NCBI RefSeq assembly: GCF_004331465.1
Contig: NZ_SJKB01000007.1
Location: 422,520 to 486,519 of the forward strand
Direction of reading: 5' to 3'
Source of the DNA: Kribbella pittospori
GTDB taxonomy: Bacteria; Actinomycetota; Actinomycetes; Propionibacteriales; Kribbellaceae
DNA: 64,000 nt
Part shown: positions 35,744 to 44,126 of the stretch, one piece after another
Position numbering within the stretch: position 1 is the first letter of the stretch
Layout of the letters: each line of letters begins with the position of its first letter
The notes under the pieces: model-generated
What the model was told of the DNA's origin: nothing
The model's input: the letters and a program-made list of their open reading frames with translations, nothing else
Database searches by the model: none
Position numbers and translations under genes: made by a program

Positions 35744-36387
35744 AGGCGGTCATCTTCGACCTGGACAACACGCTGTTCGACCACACCAGGTCGGCGACGT
35801 ACGCGATCCGCAGCTGGATCCCCGAGCTCGGTGGTACGACGACCGACGAGCTGGTCGCACAGTGGTTCGTGATCGAGGATCGCGTCTACAGCCAGTTCAT
35901 GGCGCTCGAGATCACCCACCAGGAGCAGCGGCGCGGCCGGCTCCGTGACTTCCTGCCCCTGCTCGACCACCCTGTCCCGCCGGCCGACGAGGAGCTCGAC
36001 GAGCTGTTCACCGGCTACCTGCATCACTACAAATCGAGCTGGACCGCCTATCCGGACGCCCGCCCGGCATTGGAAGTTGCCCGGAGCAACGGTCTGCGGA
36101 TCGGTGTGCTGACCAACGGCAGCACGAAACAGCAGAACGCGAAAATCGAGGCCATCGGCCTGGCCGACCTGATCGACGTGGTCTGTACGACGGAGTCCCT
36201 CGGCATCAGCAAGCCCGCCCCAGAGACCTACCTGCGGACTTGCGAGGCGCTGGGCGTCGACCCGGTGGAAACACTGATGATCGGCGACAACCTCGAGCTG
36301 GACGTGCTGGCGCCCCGCGCCCTCGGCCTGACCGCGCATCACCTCGATCGCGCGGCCGGCGTCACCCTCACGGACTTAGTGTCCTGA
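35740..36387 (+). CDS. HAD-superfamily hydrolase
   Basis: Protein of 215 residues. Motif I FDLDNTLFD (nucleophile Asp7, Asp9), motif II LTNGS near 122-126, motif III lysine in GISKPAPE, motif IV MIGDNLELD. A four-helix cap sits between motifs I and II, as in YjjG/YfnB-type nucleotide or phosphoglycolate phosphatases. GTG 35740 overlaps the preceding stop. Substrate unknown. Confidence 0.88.
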   Translation: MKAVIFDLDNTLFDHTRSATYAIRSWIPELGGTTTDELVAQWFVIEDRVYSQFMALEITHQEQRRGRLRDFLPLLDHPVPPADEELDELFTGYLHHYKSSWTAYPDARPALEVARSNGLRIGVLTNGSTKQQNAKIEAIGLADLIDVVCTTESLGISKPAPETYLRTCEALGVDPVETLMIGDNLELDVLAPRALGLTAHHLDRAAGVTLTDLVS

Positions 36388-36393
36388 GTCTGA

Positions 36394-36412
36394 GATTCCG
36401 GTCTTCGGAATC
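36394..36412 (+). terminator. Hairpin after the HAD gene
   Basis: GATTCCG-GTCTT-CGGAATC is a perfect 7-bp stem starting 7 bases after the HAD stop. There is no T-tract, so termination would be weak or factor-assisted. Confidence 0.4.
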
Positions 36413-36466
36413 GGAGAAGTCGTTCGTCATGGCACGATCTTCCGGACTGTCCGGGGCCGGGCCATC

Positions 36467-36491
36467 CATCCGGACCGATCAGGTCCGGATG
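36467..36491. terminator. Strong hairpin between convergent genes
   Basis: CATCCGGACC-GATCA-GGTCCGGATG has 10-bp perfect arms, located between the HAD gene (+) and the GlxA-type gene (-). A shorter stem (CCGGAC-T-GTCCGG) lies just left of it. Likely a two-way transcription stop without T-tract. Confidence 0.6.
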
Positions 36492-36519
36492 TCTGCTGGA
36501 CCGGACCGGATTCCTGGGA

Positions 36520-37482
36520 TCAGGCCGGTGTCCGCGTCCGCCGGTACTGCGACGGAGGTACGCCGTACCGGTCGACGAAAGCTTGTCGGAGCGACTCGGT
36601 CGAGCCGAAACCGCATTGCCGGGCGACGGCCGCGAGTGGTAGTTCGCCCGAGACCAGGAGGTGTGCCGCGGCCTCGGTGCGGACGCCGCGGACGTACTGC
36701 GCCGGCGTCTGCTCGACGTGGGTGAGGAACATCCGGGACAGGTGCCGCTCACTGACCCCGGCGAGTCGCGCTAGGGCCGGCGTACTGAGGTCCGAGTTCG
36801 GATGGCTCACGATGTGGTCGCGGAGCCGCCGGACCAGGAGGTCGCCGCTCAGCCGGCTCGCCACGAACATGCTCATCTGGGACTGGCCGGCCGGCCGCTG
36901 GAGGTAGGTGACCGTGCCCAGCGCGACACCGCGGGCGATCGCCTCGCCGTGGTCCTCCTCGATGAACGACATGGTCAGATCCAGCGCGCTCGTGACGCCA
37001 CCCGAGGTCGCGATCTCGCCGTCGCGGATGTAGATCGGGTCCGCGTCGACGTCAACATCCGGATGCTTCGCCGCGAGCTGATCGGCGTACATCCAGTGGG
37101 TCGTGATGCGGCGTCCACTCAGCAGGCCGGTGGCCGCGAGCACGGTCGCGCCGGTGCACACCGACGACACTCGTCGGGCGAGCGCGGACAGGCGCCGTAC
37201 GTGCCCGACCAGACTGCGATCCGCGGCAGCGTCCTCGTGTCCGAGTCCGCCGGACACGAGCAGCGTGTCCATCGGCTCGTTGAACCGCTCGAGCGCGACA
37301 TCGGCCTGCAACTGCAGCCCTGAGTCGCACTTCACGACCCGCTTCCCCGGCGTCGCCAGCACCATCCGGTACGGCGGGCTGGCGCCGATGCGGTTCGCGA
37401 TGTCCAGACACGACGTCACGCAGGCGATGTCGAGCAGTTCGGCACCGTCGTACGCGACCAGGAGGACCAGGCGTTCGTCCAC
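36520..37482 (-). CDS. GlxA-type AraC-family regulator (DJ-1/PfpI plus helix-turn-helix)
   Basis: Protein of 320 residues. The N-terminal DJ-1/PfpI-like domain has the nucleophile-elbow cysteine in SSVCTGA near residue 108; the C-terminal part has two helix-turn-helix motifs (LARLAGVSERHLSRMFLTHVEQTPAQYVRGVR and VARQCGFGSTESLRQAFVDRYGVPPSQYRR). Such regulators often control catabolism of amines or amides. Its targets are not visible; the divergent neighbour is a serine hydrolase gene 81 bases away. Confidence 0.9.
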   Translation of the reverse strand: MDERLVLLVAYDGAELLDIACVTSCLDIANRIGASPPYRMVLATPGKRVVKCDSGLQLQADVALERFNEPMDTLLVSGGLGHEDAAADRSLVGHVRRLSALARRVSSVCTGATVLAATGLLSGRRITTHWMYADQLAAKHPDVDVDADPIYIRDGEIATSGGVTSALDLTMSFIEEDHGEAIARGVALGTVTYLQRPAGQSQMSMFVASRLSGDLLVRRLRDHIVSHPNSDLSTPALARLAGVSERHLSRMFLTHVEQTPAQYVRGVRTEAAAHLLVSGELPLAAVARQCGFGSTESLRQAFVDRYGVPPSQYRRTRTPA

Positions 37483-37563
37483 GGCGTCACGGTATCCGCT
37501 CTTGCGTCGTAACGTTCACAACACATACCGTCGGCTCTGAAGTATTCGCTACAAGGAGGTTCG

Positions 37564-38715
37564 ATGGAGCGAGTCGCGGCCCTGGTCCGGCGGTACGTCG
37601 ACGCCGGGCGGTATCCGGGCGCGGTCACAGCGGTCGCGCGGCGGGACAAGGTGGAGTTGTTCGAGGCCTGCGGACTGGCGGACGCCGAGCGTGGCCGGGA
37701 GCTGCGGCCGGACACGATCTTCCGGATCTTCTCGATGACCAAGCCGATCGTCAGTCTCGGGCTGATGCAGCTGTACGAAGAGGGCCGGTTCCAGCTCGAC
37801 GATCCGGTGGTGAAGTACCTGCCCGCACTCGGCCGCCCGAAGGTGTTCGCGGACGGCGCGCTCCGCGACTCCACCCGCGAGATGACGGTGCGCGATGTTC
37901 TGATGCACATGTCGGGGCTCGCGGCCTCGAACGGCAAGCACCCGGTCAGCCGGCTCTACCAGGACGCCGGGCTGACCGGGATGGACTCGGACGCGCCCTT
38001 GTCGGAGTTGCCGGCCCGGCTGGCGGATCTTCCGTTGCAGGCAGATCCCGGGACGCGCTGGATCTACGGGATCTCGACCGACCTGGTCGGCCTGCTCTGC
38101 GAGGTGATCAGCGGTCTGCCGCTGGACGAGTACCTGCGGACCCGGATCTTCGACCCACTCGGTATGACGGACACCGGGTTTTCGGTGCCTGAGGCAAGCA
38201 TCTCGCGGTTCGCCGCCAGCTACAGGTACGACCACGGCGGCTTCGCGCTGGCGGACGACCCATTGACGAGCGCCTACCTGAGGCCGCGTACGTTCCTGTC
38301 CGGCGTAGCTGGGTTGGTGTCGACGGCCGGGGACTACCTGCGGTTCGCCCGGATGCTGGCCGCGGGCGGGTCGCTCGACGGTGTGCGGATCATCGGCCCG
38401 CGGACGCTGCAGTTCATGACCATGAACCACCTGCCCGGCGGTCAGGACCTCGCGGCTGTCGCTGATTTCGGCGGCGAGACGAAGCGAGCGGGACAAGGCT
38501 TCGGCCTCGGGTTCGGGGTGTTGCTGGATCCGGTCGTGGCGCAGACGATCGGCAGCCCGGGCGAATACTTCTGGGGTGGCGCCGCCTCGACGGCGTTCTT
38601 CGTCTCGCCGGCCGACGAACTGGCTGTCGTCTTCCTGACCCAGTTGCGTCCGTCCTCCAGCTACCCGATCCGTCGCGAGTTGCGCGCCGCCGTCTATGCC
38701 TCACTCGACGACTGA
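37564..38715 (+). CDS. Serine hydrolase, beta-lactamase class C / esterase family
   Basis: Protein of 383 residues. SMTK (near 57-60) is the SxxK nucleophile/base motif; YGIS near 162 stands for YxN; a WGGAAS region near 338 replaces the KTG motif. No signal peptide, so a cytoplasmic esterase or peptidase is more likely than a true beta-lactamase. ATG 37564 has AAGGAGG 4 bases ahead. The 3' end overlaps the alpha/beta hydrolase start by 20 bases. Confidence 0.86.
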   Translation: MERVAALVRRYVDAGRYPGAVTAVARRDKVELFEACGLADAERGRELRPDTIFRIFSMTKPIVSLGLMQLYEEGRFQLDDPVVKYLPALGRPKVFADGALRDSTREMTVRDVLMHMSGLAASNGKHPVSRLYQDAGLTGMDSDAPLSELPARLADLPLQADPGTRWIYGISTDLVGLLCEVISGLPLDEYLRTRIFDPLGMTDTGFSVPEASISRFAASYRYDHGGFALADDPLTSAYLRPRTFLSGVAGLVSTAGDYLRFARMLAAGGSLDGVRIIGPRTLQFMTMNHLPGGQDLAAVADFGGETKRAGQGFGLGFGVLLDPVVAQTIGSPGEYFWGGAASTAFFVSPADELAVVFLTQLRPSSSYPIRRELRAAVYASLDD

Positions 38716-39451
38716 CGACGGCTGCCGGCTCTGGACCGAAGCGACCGGCGACGGACCGCCCGTCGTCCTCGTCCACGGTGGCCCTGGCTGGTGGGACGTC
38801 TTCGACGACGTCCCGTTGCCGCTGCCCGGCTTCAGGGTGCATCGGTGGGATCAGCGAGGCTGCGGCCGGTCCGATCGCCGCGGTCCCTACACCCTCGAAC
38901 GCTCGGTCGCCGACCTCGAGACGATCCGCGACGGCAACGACAAGATCATCCTGATCGGGCACTCCTGGGGTGCGGCCCTCGCGCTCCAGTACGCCGCGGC
39001 GCACCTCGACCACCTCAGCCACTTGATCCTGGTCTCGAGCACCGGCCTCAACGGACCACCCCCGTCGTACCGGGACCGCGTCGCCGAGCGGCTCGTGCCA
39101 TCAGCGGATCCCTGGATCGCGCGCATCGCGACGAACTTCGCCGACCAGACGACGGCGCTGGAGCAGGCGCGCCGGCTCAACACACCACGGTTCGAGCCCA
39201 ACCAGGAGTGCGCCGACGCGTTGCTGGCCGAGCTTCGCGCAGTGCCGGATCGGGCCGGTGCTTGCGCGCGGATCGACGTACCGACGCTGTTGATCCATGG
39301 AGCGGAGGATCTGCGGCCGCCGTACGTCACCGACAGTCTGCTGCGGGCGCTGCCGAACGCGGAACGGGTAGTGCTCGACGGTGTCGCGCACTACCCGTGG
39401 GTGGAGGACCCGGACGGCTTTCAGAAAGCCGTCCGGACCTTCCTCAGTTGA
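38696..39451 (+). CDS. Alpha/beta hydrolase (proline iminopeptidase-like)
   Basis: Protein of 251 residues. Oxyanion block VHGGPG at 26-31, WDQRGCGRS at 51-59, nucleophile elbow GHSWGAALALQYAAAH (Ser near 89), late Asp in HGAEDLRPP and His in DGVAHYPWVEDP. The WDQRGCGRS element is typical of the S33 prolyl aminopeptidase family. Second gene of a two-gene operon with the serine hydrolase. It overlaps korB end to end by 8 bases. Confidence 0.86.
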   Translation: MPHSTTDDGCRLWTEATGDGPPVVLVHGGPGWWDVFDDVPLPLPGFRVHRWDQRGCGRSDRRGPYTLERSVADLETIRDGNDKIILIGHSWGAALALQYAAAHLDHLSHLILVSSTGLNGPPPSYRDRVAERLVPSADPWIARIATNFADQTTALEQARRLNTPRFEPNQECADALLAELRAVPDRAGACARIDVPTLLIHGAEDLRPPYVTDSLLRALPNAERVVLDGVAHYPWVEDPDGFQKAVRTFLS

Positions 39452-40523
39452 TCGTCCAGGTGTCCGAGCCGGTGACGAGCGCCTGCAGGTCGCCGGTGCC
39501 CTGAGCCTCCTGGGCGGTGGTGATCTGCTGACGAACCATGTCGTCGTACGCCGGGCGCTCGACGGCACGGAAGATGCCGATCGGGGCCTGGTGCAGGATG
39601 CCGGCGTCGGTCAGCCGGGACAGCGCGAACGCGTACGCCGGGTCGTCGGCATGGGCGTCGTGGACGACCAGGTCGGCCTCGCCGTTCGGGAGGTCGGCGA
39701 CCTCCTTGACGGCCAGCGAGGCGAAGCCGTCGCGGACCACGCCGAGCCGGCCTTCCTTGCCGAACCGGATCGGCTCGCCGTGCACCAGCGGGATGATCGC
39801 GTCGTCGCGGGTCTCCGGATCCTTGAACGCCTCGAACGCGTTGTCGTTGAAGATCGGGCAGTTCTGGTAGATCTCCACGATCGCCGTGCCGCGGTGCTCG
39901 GCGGCCGCGCGCAGGACCGAGGTCAGGTGCTTGCGGTCGGAGTCGATCGTGCGGGCCACGAACGTCGCCTCCGCGCCGAGCGCCAGCGAGACCGGGTTGA
40001 ACGGGTTGTCCACCGAGCCCATCGGCGTCGACTTCGTCACCTTGCCCGGCTCCGAGGTCGGCGAGTACTGACCCTTGGTGAGGCCGTAGATCCGGTTGTT
40101 GAACAGCAGGATCTTCAGGTTCACGTTGCGTCGCAGCGAGTGGATCAGGTGGTTGCCGCCGATCGACAGCGCGTCGCCGTCACCGGTCACCACCCAGACA
40201 CTCAGGTCCGGCCGGGCCACCGCGAGACCGGTCGCGATCGCCGGCGCACGCCCGTGGATCGAGTGCATGCCGTACGTCGACAGGTAGTACGGGAACCGCG
40301 ACGAGCAGCCGATGCCGGAGACCATCGCGATGTTCTCGCGCTTGATCCCGAGCTCGGGCAGGAAGCCCTGGAACGCCGCCAGCACGGCGTAGTCGCCGCA
40401 GCCGGGGCACCACCGGACCTCCTGGTCCGACACGTACTCCTTGCGGTTCTGCGGCTCGCTCGCGGCCGGGACGCCGTGCAGCCCACCGGGCAGACTCGGC
40501 AGGCCGAGGTCGACCGTGCTCAT
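39444..40523 (-). CDS. korB: 2-oxoglutarate:ferredoxin oxidoreductase, beta subunit
   Basis: Protein of 359 residues carrying thiamine diphosphate and a 4Fe-4S cluster. Cluster cysteines C39 and C42 (WCPGCGD), C73 (GIGCSS) and one in NCPIFND near 207. The ThDP motif is GDGDALSIGGNHLIH onwards with NNRIYGLTKGQ. It forms the KorAB enzyme that oxidises 2-oxoglutarate to succinyl-CoA and reduces ferredoxin, a CoA-linked TCA step used by actinomycetes. ATG 40523 overlaps the korA stop (ATGA). Confidence 0.95.
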   Translation of the reverse strand: MSTVDLGLPSLPGGLHGVPAASEPQNRKEYVSDQEVRWCPGCGDYAVLAAFQGFLPELGIKRENIAMVSGIGCSSRFPYYLSTYGMHSIHGRAPAIATGLAVARPDLSVWVVTGDGDALSIGGNHLIHSLRRNVNLKILLFNNRIYGLTKGQYSPTSEPGKVTKSTPMGSVDNPFNPVSLALGAEATFVARTIDSDRKHLTSVLRAAAEHRGTAIVEIYQNCPIFNDNAFEAFKDPETRDDAIIPLVHGEPIRFGKEGRLGVVRDGFASLAVKEVADLPNGEADLVVHDAHADDPAYAFALSRLTDAGILHQAPIGIFRAVERPAYDDMVRQQITTAQEAQGTGDLQALVTGSDTWTIN

Positions 40524-42532
40524 CGTGCTCCCTCCGACTCGTGCAGTTGGCCGTTCGCCTGACCGTTGGGCTGACCGTTGGGCTCGGTGTGCAGCGCTTC
40601 ACCGTGAGTCAGGCTGGCGGCGGCCTCGCCCAGGTGGCGGGCGTCGTCGTCGATGCCCTCGGTCTCCTCGACCAGGTTGCCGATCACCTCGGCCAGCTCG
40701 GCCGCGCCGAGCGGCATGCCCCGGACCTGTGCGTAGGACACGACGTCGACCAGGAACTTCGCCCGCAGCAGCATCGCCAGCTGGCCCAGGTTCATCTCCG
40801 GGACCAGGACCTTGTCGTAGCTGCGGAGCAGATCGCCCAGGTTCGGCGGGAACGGGTTCAGGTGCCGCAGGTGAGCCTGCGCGACCTTGCCGCCGACCTT
40901 GCGGACCCGGCGGACCCCGGCGCCGATCGGGCCGTACGTCGATCCCCAGCCCAGCACCAGGACCTTCGCCGTACCGTCCGGGTCGTCGACCTCGATCGGG
41001 TCGATGGAACGGGCGATGCCGTCCACCTTCGCCTGGCGGGTGCGGATCATCAGGTCGTGGTTGGCCGGGTCGTAGGAGATGTTGCCGGTCTTGTCCTCCT
41101 TCTCCAGACCGCCGATGCGGTGGTCCAGACCCGCCGTACCTGGGATCGCCCAGGCGCGGGCCAGGGTCTCCGGGTCGCGCAGGTAGGGGAGGTAGAGCGG
41201 TGCGCCCTTGTCGTCGGTCGCGTTCGGCTCGAGGGTGAAGTTCGGGTCGATCGTCGGCAGGTCGTCGACCACCGGGATCTGCCACGGCTCCGAACCGTTG
41301 GCCAGGTAACCGTCGGACAGCACGATCACCGGCGTCCGGTAGGTGACGGCGATCCGGGCCGCCTCGACCGCGATCGCGAAGCAGTCCGCGGGGGACTGGG
41401 CCGCGACCACCGGCAGCGGCGCCTCACCGTTGCGGCCGAACATCACCTGCAGCAGGTCGGCCTGCTCGGTCTTGGTCGGCATGCCGGTCGACGGGCCGGC
41501 GCGCTGGATGTCACACACGACCAGCGGCAGCTCGAGCATCACGCCGAGGCCGATCGTCTCGGACTTCAGGCTGATGCCCGGGCCTGACGACGTGGTCACG
41601 CCGAGCGCGCCGCCGAACGACGCGCCGAGGGCAGCGCCGACACCGGCGATCTCGTCCTCGGCCTGGATCGTGGTCACGTTGAACCGCTTGAGCTTGGACA
41701 GCTCGTGCAGTACGTCGGAGGCCGGTGTGATCGGATACGCGCCCAGGACCAGCGGCAAACCGGCCCGCTGAGCGCCCGCCACCAGGCCGTACGCCAGCGC
41801 CAGGTTGCCGGAGATGTTCCGGTAGGTGCCGGTGGCCATCTTGGCCGGCTTCACCTCGTACCGGACCGAGAACTCCTCCGCGGTCTCGCCGAAGTTGTAG
41901 CCCGCCCGGAAGGCCGCGATGTTCGCGTCCCGGATGTCCGGCTTGCTGGCGAACTTGGTCTCCAGGAACGTGATCGTCGACTCGACCGGGCGCTGGAACA
42001 GCCACGACACCAGCCCCAGCGCGTACATGTTCTTGGCCCGCGAGGCGTCCTTGCGGGTCAGGCCGAACTCCTTGACCGACTCCACCGTCATGCCGGTCAG
42101 GTTCAACGCGATCAGGTGGTACGCGTCGAGCTCACCGGTCTCCAGCGGATTCTCGTCGTACCCGATCCGCTTCAGGTTGCGGGCCGTGAAGTCCGCCGTG
42201 TCGACGATCAGCGTCGCGCCGCGCGGTACGTCGCGCAGGTTCGCCTTCAGCGCGGCCGGGTTCATCGCGATCAGCACATCGGGCGCATCACCCGGCGTGA
42301 GAATGTCGTGATCGGCGAAGTGGAGCTGGAACGACGACACCCCCGGCAGAGTTCCGGCTGGTGCCCGGATCTCGGCGGGGAAGTTGGGCAGGGTCGACAG
42401 ATCATTGCCGAACGATGCCGTTTCCGCTGTGAACCTGTCCCCGGTGAGCTGCATCCCGTCACCGGAGTCGCCGGCGAAGCGGATCACCACGCGGTCGAGC
42501 TGCTTGACCTCGATGGTCACTGTTCTGTTCAT
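40520..42532 (-). CDS. korA: 2-oxoglutarate:ferredoxin oxidoreductase, fused gamma-alpha subunit
   Basis: Protein of 670 residues. The N-terminal gamma domain starts with VVIRFAGDSGDGMQLTGDRF near 15-34; the pyrimidine-binding alpha part has LGAYPITPASDVLHEL near 264 and EDEIAGVGAALGASFGGA, and the C terminus has a Gln/Asn-rich tail (GQPNGQANGQ). ATG 42532 is taken; a TTG two codons up and a GTG nearer the conserved core are alternatives, since GGAG touches the ATG. First gene of the leftward korAB operon. Confidence 0.93.
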   Translation of the reverse strand: MNRTVTIEVKQLDRVVIRFAGDSGDGMQLTGDRFTAETASFGNDLSTLPNFPAEIRAPAGTLPGVSSFQLHFADHDILTPGDAPDVLIAMNPAALKANLRDVPRGATLIVDTADFTARNLKRIGYDENPLETGELDAYHLIALNLTGMTVESVKEFGLTRKDASRAKNMYALGLVSWLFQRPVESTITFLETKFASKPDIRDANIAAFRAGYNFGETAEEFSVRYEVKPAKMATGTYRNISGNLALAYGLVAGAQRAGLPLVLGAYPITPASDVLHELSKLKRFNVTTIQAEDEIAGVGAALGASFGGALGVTTSSGPGISLKSETIGLGVMLELPLVVCDIQRAGPSTGMPTKTEQADLLQVMFGRNGEAPLPVVAAQSPADCFAIAVEAARIAVTYRTPVIVLSDGYLANGSEPWQIPVVDDLPTIDPNFTLEPNATDDKGAPLYLPYLRDPETLARAWAIPGTAGLDHRIGGLEKEDKTGNISYDPANHDLMIRTRQAKVDGIARSIDPIEVDDPDGTAKVLVLGWGSTYGPIGAGVRRVRKVGGKVAQAHLRHLNPFPPNLGDLLRSYDKVLVPEMNLGQLAMLLRAKFLVDVVSYAQVRGMPLGAAELAEVIGNLVEETEGIDDDARHLGEAAASLTHGEALHTEPNGQPNGQANGQLHESEGAR

Positions 42533-42594
42533 CTCCAAGTCGAAGCTTGGGCCGGCCCGCCGCGTCGTGGGCGACAGGTCGATCCCCCCAGTTC

Positions 42595-42624
42595 AGGGCG
42601 ATAACCCCAATATTAGTTCGCCCT
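42595..42624. promoter_or_regulatory. Inverted repeat in the korA upstream region
   Basis: AGGGCGA (42595-42601) and TCGCCCT (42618-42624) form a 7-bp inverted repeat around an AT-rich centre that contains AATATTAG. The centre would supply a TAATAT -10 for korA on the reverse strand. Position 63 bases ahead of korA fits an operator or promoter. Confidence 0.4.
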
Positions 42625-42772
42625 TAGTACAGAACCATGCGGAAGCCCCGGTGGTCCACAGCCTGGGACACGGTGTTAGTGGGTGGATTCATCCGCTAGG
42701 GATAATTTCGCGGCTGTCACCCTACGCAGTCGTTCGCTTGCGATCCGCAGTCACAACCGGCAGCATGTCGGC

Positions 42773-43567
42773 ATGCGTGCCGTTGCCGGACTGCTGATCC
42801 TTGTCCTGACCGGGTGCTCCGCGCAGGTGGCGCCCGCGATGAGCCTCGGCGGTTCGGCGCCTGCGGTGGCCCCGGAGTCGGCCGCTGCACCGGCGCGGAC
42901 GGCCAAGATCACCACTATCCGGACGACGGACAGCACCAAAGGTGTGATCACGGTGATCGGCTCGTTGACCCCCGCACCGAAGGCGGGCACGCGGATCCCG
43001 CTGCACCAGTGGATCCCGGCCGAGAAGCGGTGGCAGGAGATCGCGCACGGGTATTCGGCGGGCAGCTCGGTGACGATCAAGACCGTGCAGCCCGGGTCGG
43101 TCCGGACGTATCGCATCGCGGTCGGGCCACAGGCGCCGTACCCGGCGGCGATCTCGCCGGTGATCAGCCTCAAGCACTATGTCTGGCGCGGGATCTTCAA
43201 GCGGGGAATGCTGGCCGCCGGTGGGAAGGGGGCGCCGCAGTTCAACGTGGTGCCGCCGAACGAAGGGCCGCGGCGGGCGGAGGCCGATCTGCTCGCCAAC
43301 AAGGGTGGGTTCGTCTGGGGCGACGTGGACTCGACTGGTTGCAGCTACGTGCGGAACTGGCTCGGCAACCTCACCGACGGGACCGTACGGGTGTCGCTGC
43401 ACAACGGGACCAAGGCAATCACCTCGGTGCGGCAGGCACAGGAGACCGAGACCTGGCTCAACGCCAAGATCCTCGGCATCACCCGCCTCCGCCTCCAAGT
43501 CACCGACATCAACTCCGGCTACGGCCCCTATGTCTCAGTCGACTCCATCATGCTCTGCACCAACTAA
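42773..43567 (+). CDS. Putative lipoprotein of unknown function
   Basis: 264 residues. Lipoprotein signal peptide with hydrophobic segment then LTGC-type lipobox (Cys15) after MRAVAGLLILV. An Ala/Pro-rich linker follows, then two beta-rich domains; the first (about 45-130) contains TVIGSLTPAPKAGTRIPLHQWI resembling cell-surface sandwich repeats, the second holds two cysteines. ATG 42773 is chosen because the signal peptide begins there. It lies 10 bases upstream of nuoA2 in the same direction. Confidence 0.75.
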   Translation: MRAVAGLLILVLTGCSAQVAPAMSLGGSAPAVAPESAAAPARTAKITTIRTTDSTKGVITVIGSLTPAPKAGTRIPLHQWIPAEKRWQEIAHGYSAGSSVTIKTVQPGSVRTYRIAVGPQAPYPAAISPVISLKHYVWRGIFKRGMLAAGGKGAPQFNVVPPNEGPRRAEADLLANKGGFVWGDVDSTGCSYVRNWLGNLTDGTVRVSLHNGTKAITSVRQAQETETWLNAKILGITRLRLQVTDINSGYGPYVSVDSIMLCTN

Positions 43568-43577
43568 GCTGCTGCAC

Positions 43578-43934
43578 GTGTCGGAGAGCTATGGGGTCAT
43601 CCTCGCGGTGGTCGCGCTCGGCCTGGTCGGGCTGATCGGGGCCTTCGCGCTGAACAAGGCGCTCACCGTCACCTATCCGACCGAGAGCAAGCTCAAGACG
43701 TACGAGTCCGGCGTCGACCCGGTCGGCGAGGGCTGGGCGCAGGTCCACATCCGGTACTACCTGTTCGCCTACCTCTACGTGATCTTCGCCGTCGACGCGA
43801 TCTACCTGTTCCCGTGGGCGACGATCTTCGCCACCCTCGGCTTCTCGACCTTGATCGAGATGTTCGTCTTCCTCGCCTTCGTCGCGATCGGCCTGTTGTA
43901 CGCCTACCGCAAGGGCGTCCTGCGCTGGACCTGA
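43578..43934 (+). CDS. nuoA2: NADH-quinone oxidoreductase subunit A, second copy
   Basis: 118 residues with three membrane helices and clear NuoA similarity (YESGVDPVGEGWAQVHIRYYLF, LFPWATIF). It differs from NuoA at residues held constant in most NuoA proteins: the loop cysteine in YECG is Ser, and the helix-2 pair FDIE is FAVD, so the Asp is Ala and the Glu is Asp. GTG 43578 is the start that gives a NuoA-length protein; no ribosome binding site is visible. It stands alone, not next to other nuo genes, only 10 bases after the lipoprotein gene. Confidence 0.87.
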   Translation: MSESYGVILAVVALGLVGLIGAFALNKALTVTYPTESKLKTYESGVDPVGEGWAQVHIRYYLFAYLYVIFAVDAIYLFPWATIFATLGFSTLIEMFVFLAFVAIGLLYAYRKGVLRWT

Positions 43935-43945
43935 GCCGGACCGCC

Positions 43946-44017
43946 AGGCCATCACAATCGCGCCGATGGCAGCCGGCCATGCTCAGCCTGTTCGCGACGG
44001 GCACATTGTGATGGCCT
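43946..44017. terminator. Long inverted repeat between convergent genes
   Basis: AGGCCATCACAAT (43946-43958) and its exact complement (44005-44017) form a 13-bp stem around 46 bases, which hold a further ATGGC/GCCAT pairing. It lies between nuoA2 (+) and the ornithine cyclodeaminase family gene (-). A two-way terminator is the simplest reading; a remnant of a small mobile element is possible. Confidence 0.45.
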
Positions 44018-44126
44018 TGGCGTCCGGACCTCCAGCACTCACCAACCACTGGCGCTGCGAACGACGCACGCTCAGACGTCGGCCGGCTCCGGCTCTTCGG
44101 TCGGGTTGGTGAGTGGCCCAGGTCCG

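Noticed and set aside
43179..43577. 250-residue version of NuoA2
   Set aside because: The upstream part is the lipoprotein gene in another phase; NuoA proteins are about 120 residues.
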